Source: Stictocephala bisonia
Taxonomy: Eukaryota; Arthropoda; Insecta; Hemiptera; Membracidae
Direction: 5' to 3'
NCBI GenBank assembly: GCA_035578905.1
Contig: JAQJVL010000323.1
Coordinates: forward strand, 806,001-870,000
DNA: 64,000 nucleotides
Positions within the stretch are counted from its first letter, which is position 1; the number at the start of each line of letters is the position of its first letter. This document shows, piece by piece, positions 31,156 to 42,267 of this stretch. The position numbers and the translations under genes were made by a program. The notes beneath the pieces are model-generated. The model was not told the origin of the DNA. It searched no databases and saw only the letters and a program-made list of their open reading frames with translations.

Positions 31156-32089
31156 ATGCCAGTGATCTTCAGTGTGTGTGAGAGAGTTTGTGAAGAGGAT
31201 AAATCAGCAGTAATAATCTAAATTGTCTGTCAAGAATTCATCAAGACACACTCAAAACTCAAGGTTCAAAGAAGGACTGGTAATGTGATGGGTGTAGTGA
31301 TGGGTATATAATTGATAAAGCCCAATCTTCATCGGTGAGTAGTAATAAAAGTGTGTCAACCACGCTAACCAAAGAATTCTTGATAAATACTATCGAGTAA
31401 TTTCAAAATGATGTGTTTACTGAATTAAAAACATACTCTAAGGAAAAGAAAGAATTTAATAAATTGCTAGAATTCTTCTCAGATAAAATTGATAAGTCCA
31501 ATGGGCTCATGGAAGAACTGAAAAAGGAGATGAAAGAAATAAAAGAAGAAAACCTGCAACTTCGCATTGAAAACACAAAACTAAATGGGACTATTACTAA
31601 CCTGGAGATAAGAGTAAGGAACCTAAAACAGTAATCGTGCCAGTCAAACATAGAGAGAGTGCCAGAAACTACAAATGAAAATATTTCTCTTGTTCTGAGA
31701 GACATTGCGAAGGCTATCAAAATCGGCATGGATAAAGAAAAGGTGGTGGCTGCACATCGAGTACCATCGTATAATTGTAAGCGAACGACTCCGATCATCG
31801 TGAAGTTTATCTCATGCCAGTAGAGGGACTGATGGATCGAGGGCTACAAACAAGTAAGACCTTTGACTGCAGACAAGATTAATCCTCAGCTTGCGAAAGA
31901 AAAGGTGTTCATAAATGAACATCTCTCACTGGAAACCAAATTGCTCCTCTCAAGAACCAAAGAAGCTGCAAAGGACAAAAACTATCAATTTGTATTGTTC
32001 AAACAAGGTAAAAAACAAGGTAAAATTCATAAGAATAGTAATGAAAAATGTACAAAAATTGAAAGTGGTGCTGATTTAAAGAACCTATA
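31156..32089 (+). pseudogene. LINE-A ORF1 relic: degenerate PHD finger, coiled coil, FP-type C-terminal domain
   Basis: From ATG 31156 the frames give a Cys-rich start (SVCERVCEEDKSAV, VCQEF) that resembles a decayed PHD finger. A coiled coil follows at 31413-31634 (KEKKEFNKLLEFFSDKID...EENLQLRIENTKLNG). After that come IERVPETTNENI, VVAAHRVP, TPIIVKF and FINEHLSLETKLLLSRTKEA. The last four motifs match the domain annotated as FP-protein C-terminal in many insect LINE ORF1 proteins. At least three stops or shifts interrupt it. Confidence 0.65.
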
Positions 32090-32339
32090 ATCTTTTGATT
32101 GTTCATATGATGGCCCGTTATCACTTTTATTCAGATAAAACATGCAAGGGTTTATTTATTTACATCTGTGTGTATATATCTTTATTACTTAATTATTACA
32201 ACTAGATAATGACGTAACTGCTTGTGTTTTTGACAGCCTAGAAATTTTTTCAAATCAGAAAATGAGAATTTTTCCTGCATCCACTTAAATATTTGAAGCT
32301 TAAGAAAAAATTTTAAATTTATTACTATTACATTTACAT

Positions 32340-33215
32340 AATTTGAATATTGATATCGATGTGATAGTTTAAAGTGAAATTTGGAACTTTGAAGAAGAAA
32401 CTACTCTATTTCATATACCAGGTTATAAATCTTTTTTTAATTGTAATAATCAGTATAGATCAGGGGGTTTATTAATGTATGTTCATGAAAATACTCAGGC
32501 AAAACAAATACAAACTAATATACACACGGTAGATATAGTTGTCCTAGAAATTAAGATAAAAATATGTTATATAGTATCTTAGGTTTGTACAGACTTCAAT
32601 GTTTCACTGAAAATGTATTTCTTTCCGAATTTGAACCAGTATTGATAGACCTTACTTCAAACTTTATATTAATTGGGGATGTAAATATAGACATTATTAA
32701 TCTAAAATGAGAATCTGATATGTGTAATAAATGTGTTAACTGACAAAAGAGATACTCAGGCAATTAGTTGTATTAAAGATAAGGAAGGGAATACTGTAGA
32801 AGACCCACAGATAATGGCAAACCTGTTTAATAACTACTTTATCAGAGCGCCACTTGAACTGGTTATCAATAATCCTAACTGTTATCACCCAAACATTCTT
32901 AGAGTGGGAAGCTCAATATTTCTGTCCCCAGTAACAGATTTAGAAGTCATGGATATTATAAAACAATTAAAAAGTAAAAAATCATTTGGTTGTGATTCCT
33001 TGTCAGTTGTCAGTGGATCTTCTTAAACAGATTGCTCCTTCAATTTCACATCCACTAGCTCATAGATTTAACTTACGTTTTTTAAATGGTGCATTTCCTT
33101 GCAAACTAAAAGATAATATTATTGTACCCATTTTTAAAAAGGGGGGAGAAGATTTAGTATAAAATTACAGACCAATTGCTTGCTTAGTTGTCCGTACTGT
33201 CTAAAATAATTGAGA
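32340..33215 (+). pseudogene. LINE-A ORF2 relic: endonuclease and start of reverse transcriptase
   Basis: Endonuclease pieces: NQYRSGGLLMYV near 32445 and LIGDVNID near 32670. An RT-linker frame at 32733-33026 ends in IIKQLKSKKSFGCDSLS. Then, shifted, VDLLKQIAPSISHPLAH, PIFKKGGED and NYRPIACL up to about 33190. Multiple stops; inactive. Confidence 0.7.
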
Positions 33216-33690
33216 AGACAAAGAAAACTAAAGGGTATCTCAACCTAAGTTGAGGCAAGCTACCTGTCCGGAGGGGTAGACCAGGATAATGGCCGGGCCG
33301 GCCCGGCGAGTAAATCCCATTAGTCAGGCGTCGCCGAATGCACCTCCTAAACACGGAAATGTAAGGGATTAATTTGAAAATGTAATAAATGCGTTTTATT
33401 ATAAAAAGCGTTAATATTGTATTTTTAGTCATCAAAAAACAAAAAATTGTGTGTTTGTCCAATGTTAATTGGCCGACTTTCAGTGTTAAAGCTAATGATA
33501 TATTTTTTCAATATATCATCGTTAAAAATTACATGTTTTATTTTTAAAATGTAAATGTATCTATGTGGCTTTATATGATGGTAATAGATAGTGTATTGAA
33601 TTTGCCATTTAATGTGTGACAAACTTTCTCTCTGCGATTCGGAACTTAAGTGATTAAGATCGTTTTGCAGGCTTGATCCTCAAAAAAGAA
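33216..33690. other. foreign insert inside LINE-A with a GC-rich core
   Basis: LINE coding similarity stops near 33215 and resumes near 33690. The gap holds a GC-rich core at about 33260-33360 (GGCCGGGCCGGCCCGGCGAG; reverse strand reads SPGRPGHYPGLPLRTGS) and AT-rich flanks. It may be another element inserted with loss of the central RT domain. I cannot name it. Confidence 0.4.
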
Positions 33691-34085
33691 TATTGACAGA
33701 TTTTCAATTTTACAAAAACGGGCAATACGAATTATGTTACATTTGAACTGGCAAGAATCGGTGAAAGATAAATTTAAGGAATTACATATATTTACAATAT
33801 ACAGCAACTATATCTTTGAATGTATTTTATATATTTTCCAAAATTCAGATTATGTCTCGTGGGTAGAAGATAATCACCAATATTCAACAAGGAATAGAAA
33901 TGATTTTAGTATAGCTTCCCACAGACTGAAATTTTTTGAAAAGAAAACAGAGTATATAGGGGTCAAGTGTTTTAATAAACTTCCAGGAGAATTAAAAAAT
34001 ATTGATAATTTTGTTAAATTAAATTAAAAACTAAAAGACTATCTGCTTTTAAAGCCTCTATACTCAGTAAACGAGTTTTTGAATA
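33690..34085 (+). pseudogene. LINE-A ORF2 C-terminal relic
   Basis: A frame reads LQKRAIRIMLHLNWQ, FKELHIFTIYSNYIFECILY, YSTRNRNDF, HRLKFFEKKTEYIGVKCFNK, then after one stop LKDYLLLKPLYSVNEFL. It is closely similar in order and wording to the C-termini of LINE-C and of the LINE at 10991-15829. Confidence 0.75.
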
Positions 34086-34215
34086 GGCTTATACCATTAA
34101 GTTGTTATTATTATTTTTATTTTTTCTTCTAAAAGTTTTAAGAAGGAACTGGTTACTTTGTAAATAACCATGTATATACAGTATTCATAACTTTAATATT
34201 CTTAGGCTTAGTATT

Positions 34216-34218
34216 TTA
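34216..34218. repeat. Harbinger target-site duplication, left (TTA)
   Basis: TTA immediately left of the terminal inverted repeat, matched by TTA at 39204-39206. A 3-bp TWA duplication is the PIF/Harbinger hallmark. Confidence 0.85.
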
Positions 34219-34435
34219 TGCTAGGTTTACACCTGCGAGAAAAATTGCGACATTTCTTGCGCGAGTAGTGTCGTATAGTGTAAACGCAAAGTTGCATTAT
34301 CCGGAGTGTTGTCCGCAAGTTTCACTGCGAGTTCTCGCGCAAGTAGTGTCACTAGTAGTTGCGACAGTTCACATTTCTGTCCAGAGCAAACAGTGCAATT
34401 CCATCTCGCGCAAGTATCCTCCACGCGTTAACACT

Positions 34436-37400
34436 ATGTCGCCAAGCAGACGTGTTAAAAAAGCTGCTGCGCTTGTTGTTCTGGATTATTTTTCTAGAAT
34501 GAATGAAAAGAAAAATAAGAAGAGGAAAATGTGGGTTAGAGAATGGATTGAAAGAAGGCGAGATGTAGGAGCGTTCCACAGTTTAGTTAATGAATTAAGA
34601 ATGGAAGACTCTCTCCAGTTTAGGAATTTCATAAGGATGTCTGCTGTAGAATTGGAGGATTTGCTTCAAATTGTTGGACCTAAAATCCAGAAACAGGATA
34701 CTGTTTTTAGGGAATCTATTCCGGCAGCCGAACGTTTAATGGTTACCCTTCGCTTTCTTGCCACTGGTAAGTTATCATTAAGTTTTCTTACCAATTGAAA
34801 TAAACATACTAATATCCAGGGTGTCCCGTAATAACTGTCCAAAACTTTACCAGTTACATTAATTAAGTTAATTACGTTAGTTAAGTCATTACAGAAATAA
34901 GTAAGATTTATCAAGTAAAGGTTAGTGTTTTATTCAAAATTGCAGTGTGTTTTCCAATATTAGGTATTGTTTCTTGTTGTATATTTTATTTGATATGGGC
35001 TTTACAATTCAGGAATTATTATTTGGCGCTTGTTGAGACATGAACTCTTCATCGTTATTGGAAAATACATGTTAAATACATGGGAAATCGTACTTTCTGT
35101 AACGACTTATCGTAGAACAATAAACCTGGTATTAAAATTCTTGTATTAAAAGGGGCTATTTTTTATGTTTCTTGTCATTTTTCTATAAAATTATTTTATA
35201 AATTTATTTAATTATTTTATAAATTTTATAAAATTATTTCTATAAAATTATTTCTATAAAATTACTCGTTTCAAACTTATAAAGCTTAGAAAACTTTAAA
35301 TGTCTGCCATTTTGTTTATGTAAATGATATAATTTTTAAGATTTTACCTAAGATGTAGACCAACAAGACCATTAAATGTACAAAGTTTAAATTTAAAGTT
35401 TCAATTTAATATGTCAAACCAATGTTGATTTATTTTTTTTATAAAAAAAACGCAAAATGGCCGACAGACGAAAAAGCTAGATAGGACTATACATTATATA
35501 TTAAAAATTGTTTGTTTTGATCTATAGTATAAGCTGGTAAAGTTTTGGACAGTTACTACGGGACACCCTGGATATGTTTATTTAAATTATATTTATATAT
35601 TATTTATAACATTATATTTATATATTAGTCATAAAATTAAATTTATATATTATTTATATAATAATATATAAAAAATAAATAAATATATATATACTTATGT
35701 GTAATTTATATAAACAATTGTCGTATTTTATTATTTTAACTTGTACCATTAGTGTATCATAAATATAAAAAAACTGAATTAAGACTAAATAGTTAATTTT
35801 TGAAAATTAGTGCATTACTATTGTGATCTGCGTGACAATTAAAAACACAACAATTAGATAAATCATTTGCTCAAAAACTGAATTTTAATTTTGTTTTTAT
35901 AGGTGACTCCTATGTATCTTTGATGTACCTATTCAGAATACCAGCATGCACTATAAGTATTATGGTTCCGGAAGTGTGTACAGCAATTTTTGAGTGCCTT
36001 AGTGAAACTGTGATGAAGGTAATTTTATTCTTTTATTTATTATTATCACTTGTAGTACAAATAGTACGATAAACCATCATACATTAACTATTGAAGGATG
36101 TTGATTAAACTACAGTACAGTACTAATGTTTTATAAAAGCTTTTTATTATTGATATATTCTACATAATATAACGAAAAGTAGATAAAAGTTATATGTACA
36201 CATATAATGAAATTTGATAACTCGAGACATTATTTAGCAAACAAATAAAATTATAATGATTGAAAAAGATATTGTTAAACATTATTGAGAAAAAAACTTT
36301 ATATATAGTCATATAATATAATAGAACTATTTATCAAATGAGAGATTGTCTTGTAGTAAAATAAAAATTAAACGTAAAAAATATGTTTTAATTTATAAAT
36401 AAGTTGTTAACGTTCATTGTGAGAAAAGTACACTAATTATAAATATTATAATCGGTGTCATTACACCCACTTAACTCAAACAAGGTAGGTCCTTGTTCAG
36501 GTTTGTCATGTGATGAAATGAATTGTTCCTGATGAGTTGGTTGACGCTGGTAATTGACAAGAAATGGGGACGTGCGTTCACTCGATCCTCTCGACCCAGG
36601 AAACTGCAAAGTTGCTGTAGAGGAGGAAGAAGAATAATTGGTATCACGACTACTCTGACTGTATGGCGTGTAAACCAAACCCGACGCTTCAGCATCCCCA
36701 ATGTTTGTGATGGCTTCCATAACTATTTTTTTAAAAATACGTTTGTTAGCAGGGTTTTTTATCTGCCTAAGCTCAGAGGCACAAAAATCGCCGAATACCT
36801 GTTCTTCATCGGTTTTCTGATTCAATTGATTGATTGCCTGCTGAACATATACCGGCAAATCTAAAGAGGTTTTATATTTTTTTTTCCTGAGTGGAGGTGC
36901 TGGGGTTTCACCTTCTGTCTCTTCTTGACAATCAATAAGGGATGTGGAAGACTGATCAAGGTTTTCGTCTTCATTGCCTATCTCTTCAACGGTTTCGTGT
37001 GTTCTTTTCTCTTGCAATGCCTGAAATAAAAATTGGTTTTTAGAACTATGCAGCCTTTGGATGATTGTTATATTTTTGGTGCTAGTGGTGTGGGTGTGCA
37101 TGCATGTGTGTGAGTGGCGTGGTTGTGGTTAAACTACCGTTGAAATAATGTATTTTTTTATATTTTGTTACAGATGCCGGAAAAGAAAGATGAATGGGAA
37201 AAAATTGCTGCGGGGTTTGATACTAACTAACTGGAATTTTCCTCACTGCATTGGTGCGCTTGACGGCAAACATATTGTCATGCAAGCACCTCCAAATAGT
37301 GGAAGTTTGTACTTTAACTATAAGGGAACGCACAGCATTGTCTTGCTCGCATTGGTTGACAGTAACTACAAGTTTATGTACATTGATGTCGGATGTTTTG

Positions 37401-38008
37401 GAAGGGTTTCTGATGGCGGTGTATTTAACAATAGTTCCCTAAAAACCAAAATCATAGACGGGTCCATAGATCTACCGGATTGTTCTGCATTAAAAGGACG
37501 ACAGAAACCCATGCCATATGTGATCGTTGCTGATGATGCATTCGCATTAAGCACCTACCTCATGAAACCGTATCCGTTTCGCAACCAGCCTGTAAAGCAA
37601 CGTATTTTCAACTATCGGTTATCTCGATGTAGAAGAATTGTTGAAAACGTGTTCGGGTTGGCTGCAAACAGATTTAGGGTTTTACGAAAGCCTTTGCTTT
37701 TGTATCCAGAAAGAGTTAAGATTGTTGTTTTGGCAATATGCACGTTGCATAATTATCTTATGGAAGGAAAAGAGTCCAGAAAGAAGTATGCTCCTGTAGG
37801 AACATTTGATGTGGAGGACACAGATACCGGTGACTTGATTGATGGAACATGGCGTTTAGAAGGGAGTATGCCTTTAAATAACCTGTTACCACTAAAATCT
37901 ACAAACAGTAGAAACCGCCCAAAGCCTGCAGATGAAGTACGTATGGAGTTCACAGAGTATTTCTCATCTCCTCAAGGAAAAGTCAGTTGGCAGTATAAGC
38001 ACATTTAG
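34436..38008 (+). pseudogene. HARBI1-like transposase, three exons, broken by a 4-bp tandem duplication
   Basis: Exons 34436-34766 (donor GTAAGT), 35903-36018 (acceptor TTTTTATAG) and 37174-38008 (acceptor TTGTTACAG) join in phase. The N terminus is basic (MSPSRRVKKAAALVVLDYF). A helix-turn-helix region follows: ERLMVTLRFLATG, DSYVSLMYLFRIPACTIS, IMVPEVCTAIFE. The DDE nuclease shows CIGALDGKH (first Asp), VIVADDAFAL (second Asp) and RRIVENVFGL (Glu), then HNYLMEG. After GFDTN at about 37228 the sequence TAACTAAC adds four bases, producing a stop and a shift. Without it about 425 residues would be open, the normal family length. The product would cut and join element ends, with the MADF protein as DNA-binding partner. 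Confidence 0.9.
34815..35572. mobile_element. mariner-like MITE (758 bp) in Harbinger intron 1
   Basis: Terminal inverted repeats of 39 bp with one mismatch: left TCCAGGGTGTCCCGTAATAA, right ends GGGACACCCTGGA. TA flanks both sides (34813-34814 and 35573-35574), as for Tc1/mariner. The interior is AT-rich without ORF, so it is non-autonomous. It lies wholly within the transposase intron and would be spliced out. Confidence 0.88.
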
Positions 38009-38800
38009 ACCACATAAAATTTGCACATTGGACTTGTTTTGAGGATATCACTTAATTTTTGATATTTACCATCGTTGTGTATATATTATATACCTATGTA
38101 GTATATTATGACAATGTAAATAATAATAAGTGCCTTAGATTTTTTAATAAATTTGTTTGTAACAATTAGAATAAATTTTCCAGTGTTGTTTTTCAGTACA
38201 TTTGAGTGAGTTTCAATTTTTCTAATTATTGTACATTTCCAAAGAAACGTGGTGGTTAAAGTCCTATAACATTAATGCTTAAAACAAAAAAGTTGAGATT
38301 TTTTCCCGACCCAGGAACCACAAGGGTTATATACAAATATAATGTGCTCATATTTAATCTACTTAACAACTATATTAAATTGAGGGTTAATATATAAAAG
38401 TACTTACTAAATTAGAAGATGTTGCAGGTGTCTTCACGTTAATGAATTTCAGAGCAGCGTAGTAGGGCCAATTAGAGACATACACATCATCCGTTGACTG
38501 ACCCGATGACTTTTTCTTCAATTTTTTTGCCTCCGAATTGTACTGACTTCTTAGGTTATGTATTTTTCTTTGTATTTCGGGTATGTCAGTTTTTAGCTTA
38601 ATGCTAATATCACGTAAAGCTTCAAGTTTCTTCACTCGATTTCTATAATCAGTTAAAGTTACGTTCCATAGTACTTCTTTCTCTTCATACAAAGATATCA
38701 GTTTTCTTGTATCTAAATCAGACCACTTCTTATCCACTTTACCTTTTTCATTTAAAGTATCTTTGGTAGTAGGGGAATTTTCCTCAACTGTAAATTCCAT
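36433..38800 (-). CDS. Harbinger accessory DNA-binding protein, MADF-BESS type, two exons
   Basis: Minus-strand exons 38800-38408 (starts ATG 38800-38798, MEFTVEENSP; donor GTAAGT) and 37020-36433 (acceptor ATTTCAG) join in phase 0 into about 327 residues with no stop. Residues 25-120 form a MADF/SANT-like domain: KWSDLDTRKLISLYEEKEVLW, YRNRVKKLEALRDIS, IQRKIHNLRSQYNSEAKKLKK, SNWPYYAALKFI. The second exon has a basic KKKYKTS patch and a BESS-like segment (EEQVFGDFCASELRQI...KRIFKKIVMEAI). In this superfamily such proteins bind the transposon ends and bring the transposase to DNA. It reads intact, unlike its partner. Host domestication is possible, but inside TIRs with a TSD the transposon role is by far more likely. 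Confidence 0.88.
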
Positions 38801-38931
38801 TCCAACACAAAACACACGCGTCTCAAAAACTACGCACTACAATACACTGCAATAATAACCACAACTTGCTAAAAAGTGTCGTCAAATATCTCCCACTGTT
38901 GGATCGGGCGACAGTGCGAGCGCGAGAAATA

Positions 38932-39126
38932 GCGAGAGCAGAGTTTCACGTTTAGACCTGCAAGCTTGAGTGTCGGACACCTCGGCAGGCTACTCGCGAC
39001 ACTGCTTGCACGAGAGAGGAAGAAATTGCTAGAGCAGAGTTTCACGTTTAGACCTGCAAGATCGAGTGTCGGACACTTTGCCATCATACTCGCGACACTG
39101 CTCGCGCGAGCAGTTGCGACACTGCT
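38932..39126. repeat. 96-bp subterminal tandem repeat of the Harbinger right end
   Basis: AGAGCAGAGTTTCACGTTTA recurs 96 bp apart (38935 and 39031), each copy followed by GACCTGCAAG, GAGTGTCGGACAC and ACTCGCGACACTGCT. GTTTAGACCTGCAAG resembles the terminal repeat in inverted orientation. Candidate transposase- or MADF-binding sites. Confidence 0.75.
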
Positions 39127-39203
39127 TCCACATCCATTTACATTTGCAATTTTGACTGTCTGACAGTAAACTCGCGCAATATCTCGCAGGTGTAAACCTA
39201 GCA

Positions 39204-39284
39204 TTAGTGTTTAGTATTTTATGACGCCATTCATTGTATTTATTTACAAAGTGTTGAATAAAGATTATTTTGACTTTGAGCATA
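39204..39284 (+). mobile_element. LINE-A 3' end beyond the Harbinger insertion
   Basis: Begins with the second TTA duplication, then GTGTTTAG...GCCATTCATTGTAT and GTTGAATAAAGATTATTTTG. The LINE-C 3' UTR (minus strand) has TTAGTGTTTAG, GCGCTATTCATTGTAT and GAATAAAGAGTATTTGAATT in the same order, showing that this is the displaced LINE tail. Confidence 0.75.
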
Positions 39285-40320
39285 AATAATGATGAAAAAC
39301 AACTGGAATATTCATAGATTTTTCAAAAGCTTTTGATCTTGTCGACCACAAAATATTACTTGAAAAGTTAGAAGCATCAGGGATCAGGGGCAATTCATTA
39401 CTATGGTTTGAATCTTTTTTAGCTAAACATCAACAGAGAGTGCGAATAAAAAGTTGTCTTAGTGGAAGGAGTTCCGCAGGGCTCAGTACTTTCAGCAACT
39501 CTATTATATTTATAAATGATTTATTGAACTTGCCTCTCTCGGGAAGTATCGATGCTTTCGCGGACTATATTGCCCTTCGATACACCAGCAATAATTGGGT
39601 TGTAGTGTGGGAGCAACTTAACAATGACCTTTTATTAGTCCGGGAGCGGTGAGACGGAAACAAAATGATTTTAAACCCGTCAAAAATATAGTTTACTAAT
39701 TTCCATCTCAAGGGATTTTCATTCAATTCGGCACTAAAACTCCATGTGACTTATTGTTGTGGTTCAAAGAATTCACAATGTAACTGTTCGGTAATCGAAA
39801 GTGTTTGCACCATAAAATATTTGGGCGTAGTTTTGGATGACAACCGCAAACAACACAACTTCCAAAAGCATGAGAATATTTTATTTTTTAAGAAATCTGC
39901 TTCCAAGTGAAGTATTACGTACTTTATATTTTTCTTTAATTCATTCAAAATTAGTTTACGGGTTGGAAAATGGGGTGTGACTGATTTTTTAACAGTAAAG
40001 CAATTAATAACGGCCCAAAACCACTTTATTCAGATCATAGCTTTCAAGAGCAAAAGAGAATCTGCTCTGCCGTTGTACAGTCAGTTACGCCATTTATTTG
40101 TTTACAAAGTTTTAAACATTTTTTATAATAGAAGTGGTGAAGATGGAATTGAACAATTTTATCGGAAAACTCGAAGTAGTACTTATGACCTTTGTAAACA
40201 TCCAAAAGTAAAAAAAACTATTTTTAAGAAGTATTACACCTTTCTTGGTCCAAAACTGTACAATAATATACCAATAGCTATAAGAAAAAATAACAAATTA
40301 AACATTTTTTGAATAAATTT
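39285..40320 (+). mobile_element. 5'-truncated LINE (LINE-B), RT to C-terminus, decayed
   Basis: Opens directly in the RT domain: TGIFIDFSKAFDLVDHKILL, then RIKSCL, INDLLNLPL, AFADYIAL (active-site FADD reads FADY), TIKYLGVVLDD. The C-terminal frame 39977-40312 reads AQNHFIQIIAFKSKRESALPL, YNRSGED, TYDLCKHPKVKKTIFKKYYTF and GPKLYNNIP. The C-terminal wording differs from LINE-A and LINE-C, so it is another family. Several stops and shifts. Confidence 0.75.
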
Positions 40321-42131
40321 AAAAACTGACTATTCACAGTGCAAGATGTAAATGTTTTGATAGATATATTAGTATAATTCTTATGTTACTAAGTACAACA
40401 GCATACAGTAACCTAGTAATAATTCAACATAGTAAACAGTTATATAGGAAATATAACTATATATTACAGTTAAGATTTGTTGTCTTATTTTTGGTTCTTG
40501 GTTTTTTTGCAAAATACTCTATGAGGTATTGAGGGGATACATGTTTGTCTGATAGTAAACCAAATGGTTTCGATTATAATTTAAAGCTACACAAACTGCT
40601 GATGCATTGGTAATATACGCGCTGCAGTGAGGTGCCCAATATTATCTGTTAATTTATGTTAAACAGACTGTTCTCTTATATTATTTTGTATTAATTTATA
40701 AGCAGATTGTGTTTTTATTATTTTTTGTTGTACATTAATATTGAGCTAGTCACCGATTACTTGAAGTGGTAACTAGTAATTCCAACCAGAAAATTTGTAA
40801 ATTTATTTATGTAAGCTTGATGGAATAAAATATTTTCTTATTCTTATTTTTCTCAAGTGTAATCTTTGCTACTGTGTGTTTGTAATATACTGTGGTACTA
40901 TCCTGCTCAAAGAATATTTCCAAATGATTCCTTCAGCCTTTTACTGCATTCTATACTTTTTGGGAATACCTGTAATACTTAAATAATGCACGGCCAATCA
41001 AATGTTATGCCTCGTGGGTTTTCAGAAAAGAATCTTGTTACACCAATGAATACACATCTATAAGAAGTAATTGTTCATTATTGTGTATTAGTGCTTCTAG
41101 TATGTATATGTGCAACAATCCATAATAAATATAGATGGTCATTAGCATCATTATTTAATTTATGGATGAAAAGTGCTGTGAATTCAACAGCGGATGACTG
41201 CAAATATAAATAGTGAAAACAACTGGTTGAATCGAAAACAATTTCAATTGTTTGATTCTGTTGTTCGCAGCATCACTCTTTATAGCCATCCTTCAACTCT
41301 TTCCTTGTGTATCCACTATATCACTCTACATTTCTCCCATGCATTATAAAATGCTCTTGCTGAATCAGCTGATCTGTAAAAATAATGATAAACTCAGCTG
41401 ATCTTTTTTTTGAATTCCTCTGGTCTGAGAAAGGTAAGCGTGGTTTACCAAAATTGATCAACATAGTATTTTTTACTTAATATTATAATTAACTTGTACT
41501 ATGTGATGTCCACTAGTTTTGTGAATCTATAAAAACCAAATCATGTAAATACAATAAGTCTAAGAAGTTTAAAGAATGCTTGTGATCACAGAGGAAAAAT
41601 AAACTGAGGTCGCTTTCTTATAACAGCCATACGGATGCCTCAGTGGTAGTTATAAATAATTACAACTAATATACATCTGCAGTAATAATCAATATGTTTA
41701 CCTTTAAAAAAAATATTGAATTTGAATCCTTGAGGGTTCAATAAGGAGGCCCTGTCATCACATGGCAAACTGGAGAAATAACTACTCAACACACTATTTC
41801 ATGCGATTTCTGTTTCTTTCTTCTCTGTTTTGTTATAACTTAGATGCTATATAGGCATCTTGGCACATTTTTTAGTGACTGGGAAAGATAAATAAAAGAC
41901 GTATCAGCTTGGCCATAAAGTTTAATGTCTAGCAAGCTTGGCTTTGGGTTCTAAGCACATTTATATTCAGATCATGTATCTAAGTAGCTTGAAATGGAGG
42001 AGATATTTAATTTTTTTAATTTTCTGTTACGATGATTTTAATACAAAGCTTAACCACTGAATAACTATGAATAAGGAAAACAGTTTTGTACAATCACACA
42101 AAAATATTTGGTCCTCCTTATATCTTTTCAG
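40321..42131. other. AT-rich stretch, no gene seen
   Basis: Nothing recognised. The last 20 bases form an acceptor (CTTATATCTTTTCAG) for the possible exon at 42132. Confidence 0.4.
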
Positions 42132-42267
42132 GCACCATCTCTCACACCAGGGGCTGAATCTCGCACTCAGTTCACAGATCCAACATCATTCTGGGGTACA
42201 GGATTCGTTGCTATAGGTTCAGATTGGTATCGGAATGGCTCAACGCTTGCACTGATGTGTTTGTAGT
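42132..42267 (+). CDS. possible 3'-terminal exon of an unrecognised gene
   Basis: After a TATCTTTTCAG acceptor the sequence is open for 44 codons to TAG at 42265-42267. The peptide contains APSLTPGAESRTQFTD, PTSFWGTGFVAIGSDWYRNG and STLALMCL. Codon use and amino-acid composition (W, G, D, N mix) look coding rather than AT-rich drift, and GC is above the flanks. AATAAA at 42621-42626 could end the transcript. I recognise no family and found no upstream exon within the window. A transposon-derived piece is an alternative. Confidence 0.35.

Larger units (their letters stand above)
31156..34218 (+). mobile_element. decayed CR1-like LINE (LINE-A), 5' and body
   Basis: ORF1, endonuclease, reverse-transcriptase start and ORF2 C-terminus occur in order, each with stops and shifts. 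A GC-rich foreign piece replaces the middle of the RT domain (about 33216-33690). The 3' UTR is cut by the Harbinger element at 34219 and resumes at 39204. The 3' UTR matches that of LINE-C at 51096-52490, so both are one family. Confidence 0.8.
34219..39203 (+). mobile_element. PIF/Harbinger DNA transposon, 4985 bp, both genes recognisable
   Basis: Terminal inverted repeats: left TGCTAGGTTTACACCTGCGA, right its complement ending at 39203 (22 bp perfect). TTA is duplicated on both sides. It contains a HARBI1-type transposase (+) and a MADF-BESS DNA-binding gene (-), the usual two-gene layout of the superfamily, arranged convergently around about 36.4-38.0 kb. Subterminal regions are rich in CGCGAGTAGTGTCG-like motifs. 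The element sits in the 3' UTR of LINE-A. Transposase exon 3 carries a 4-bp duplication; otherwise both genes read through, so the copy is recent. Confidence 0.93.

Noticed and set aside
36471..36864. Frames opposite or offset to the Harbinger MADF-BESS second exon
   Set aside because: Shadows of the real minus-strand exon, which is supported by splice phase and the BESS-like motif.
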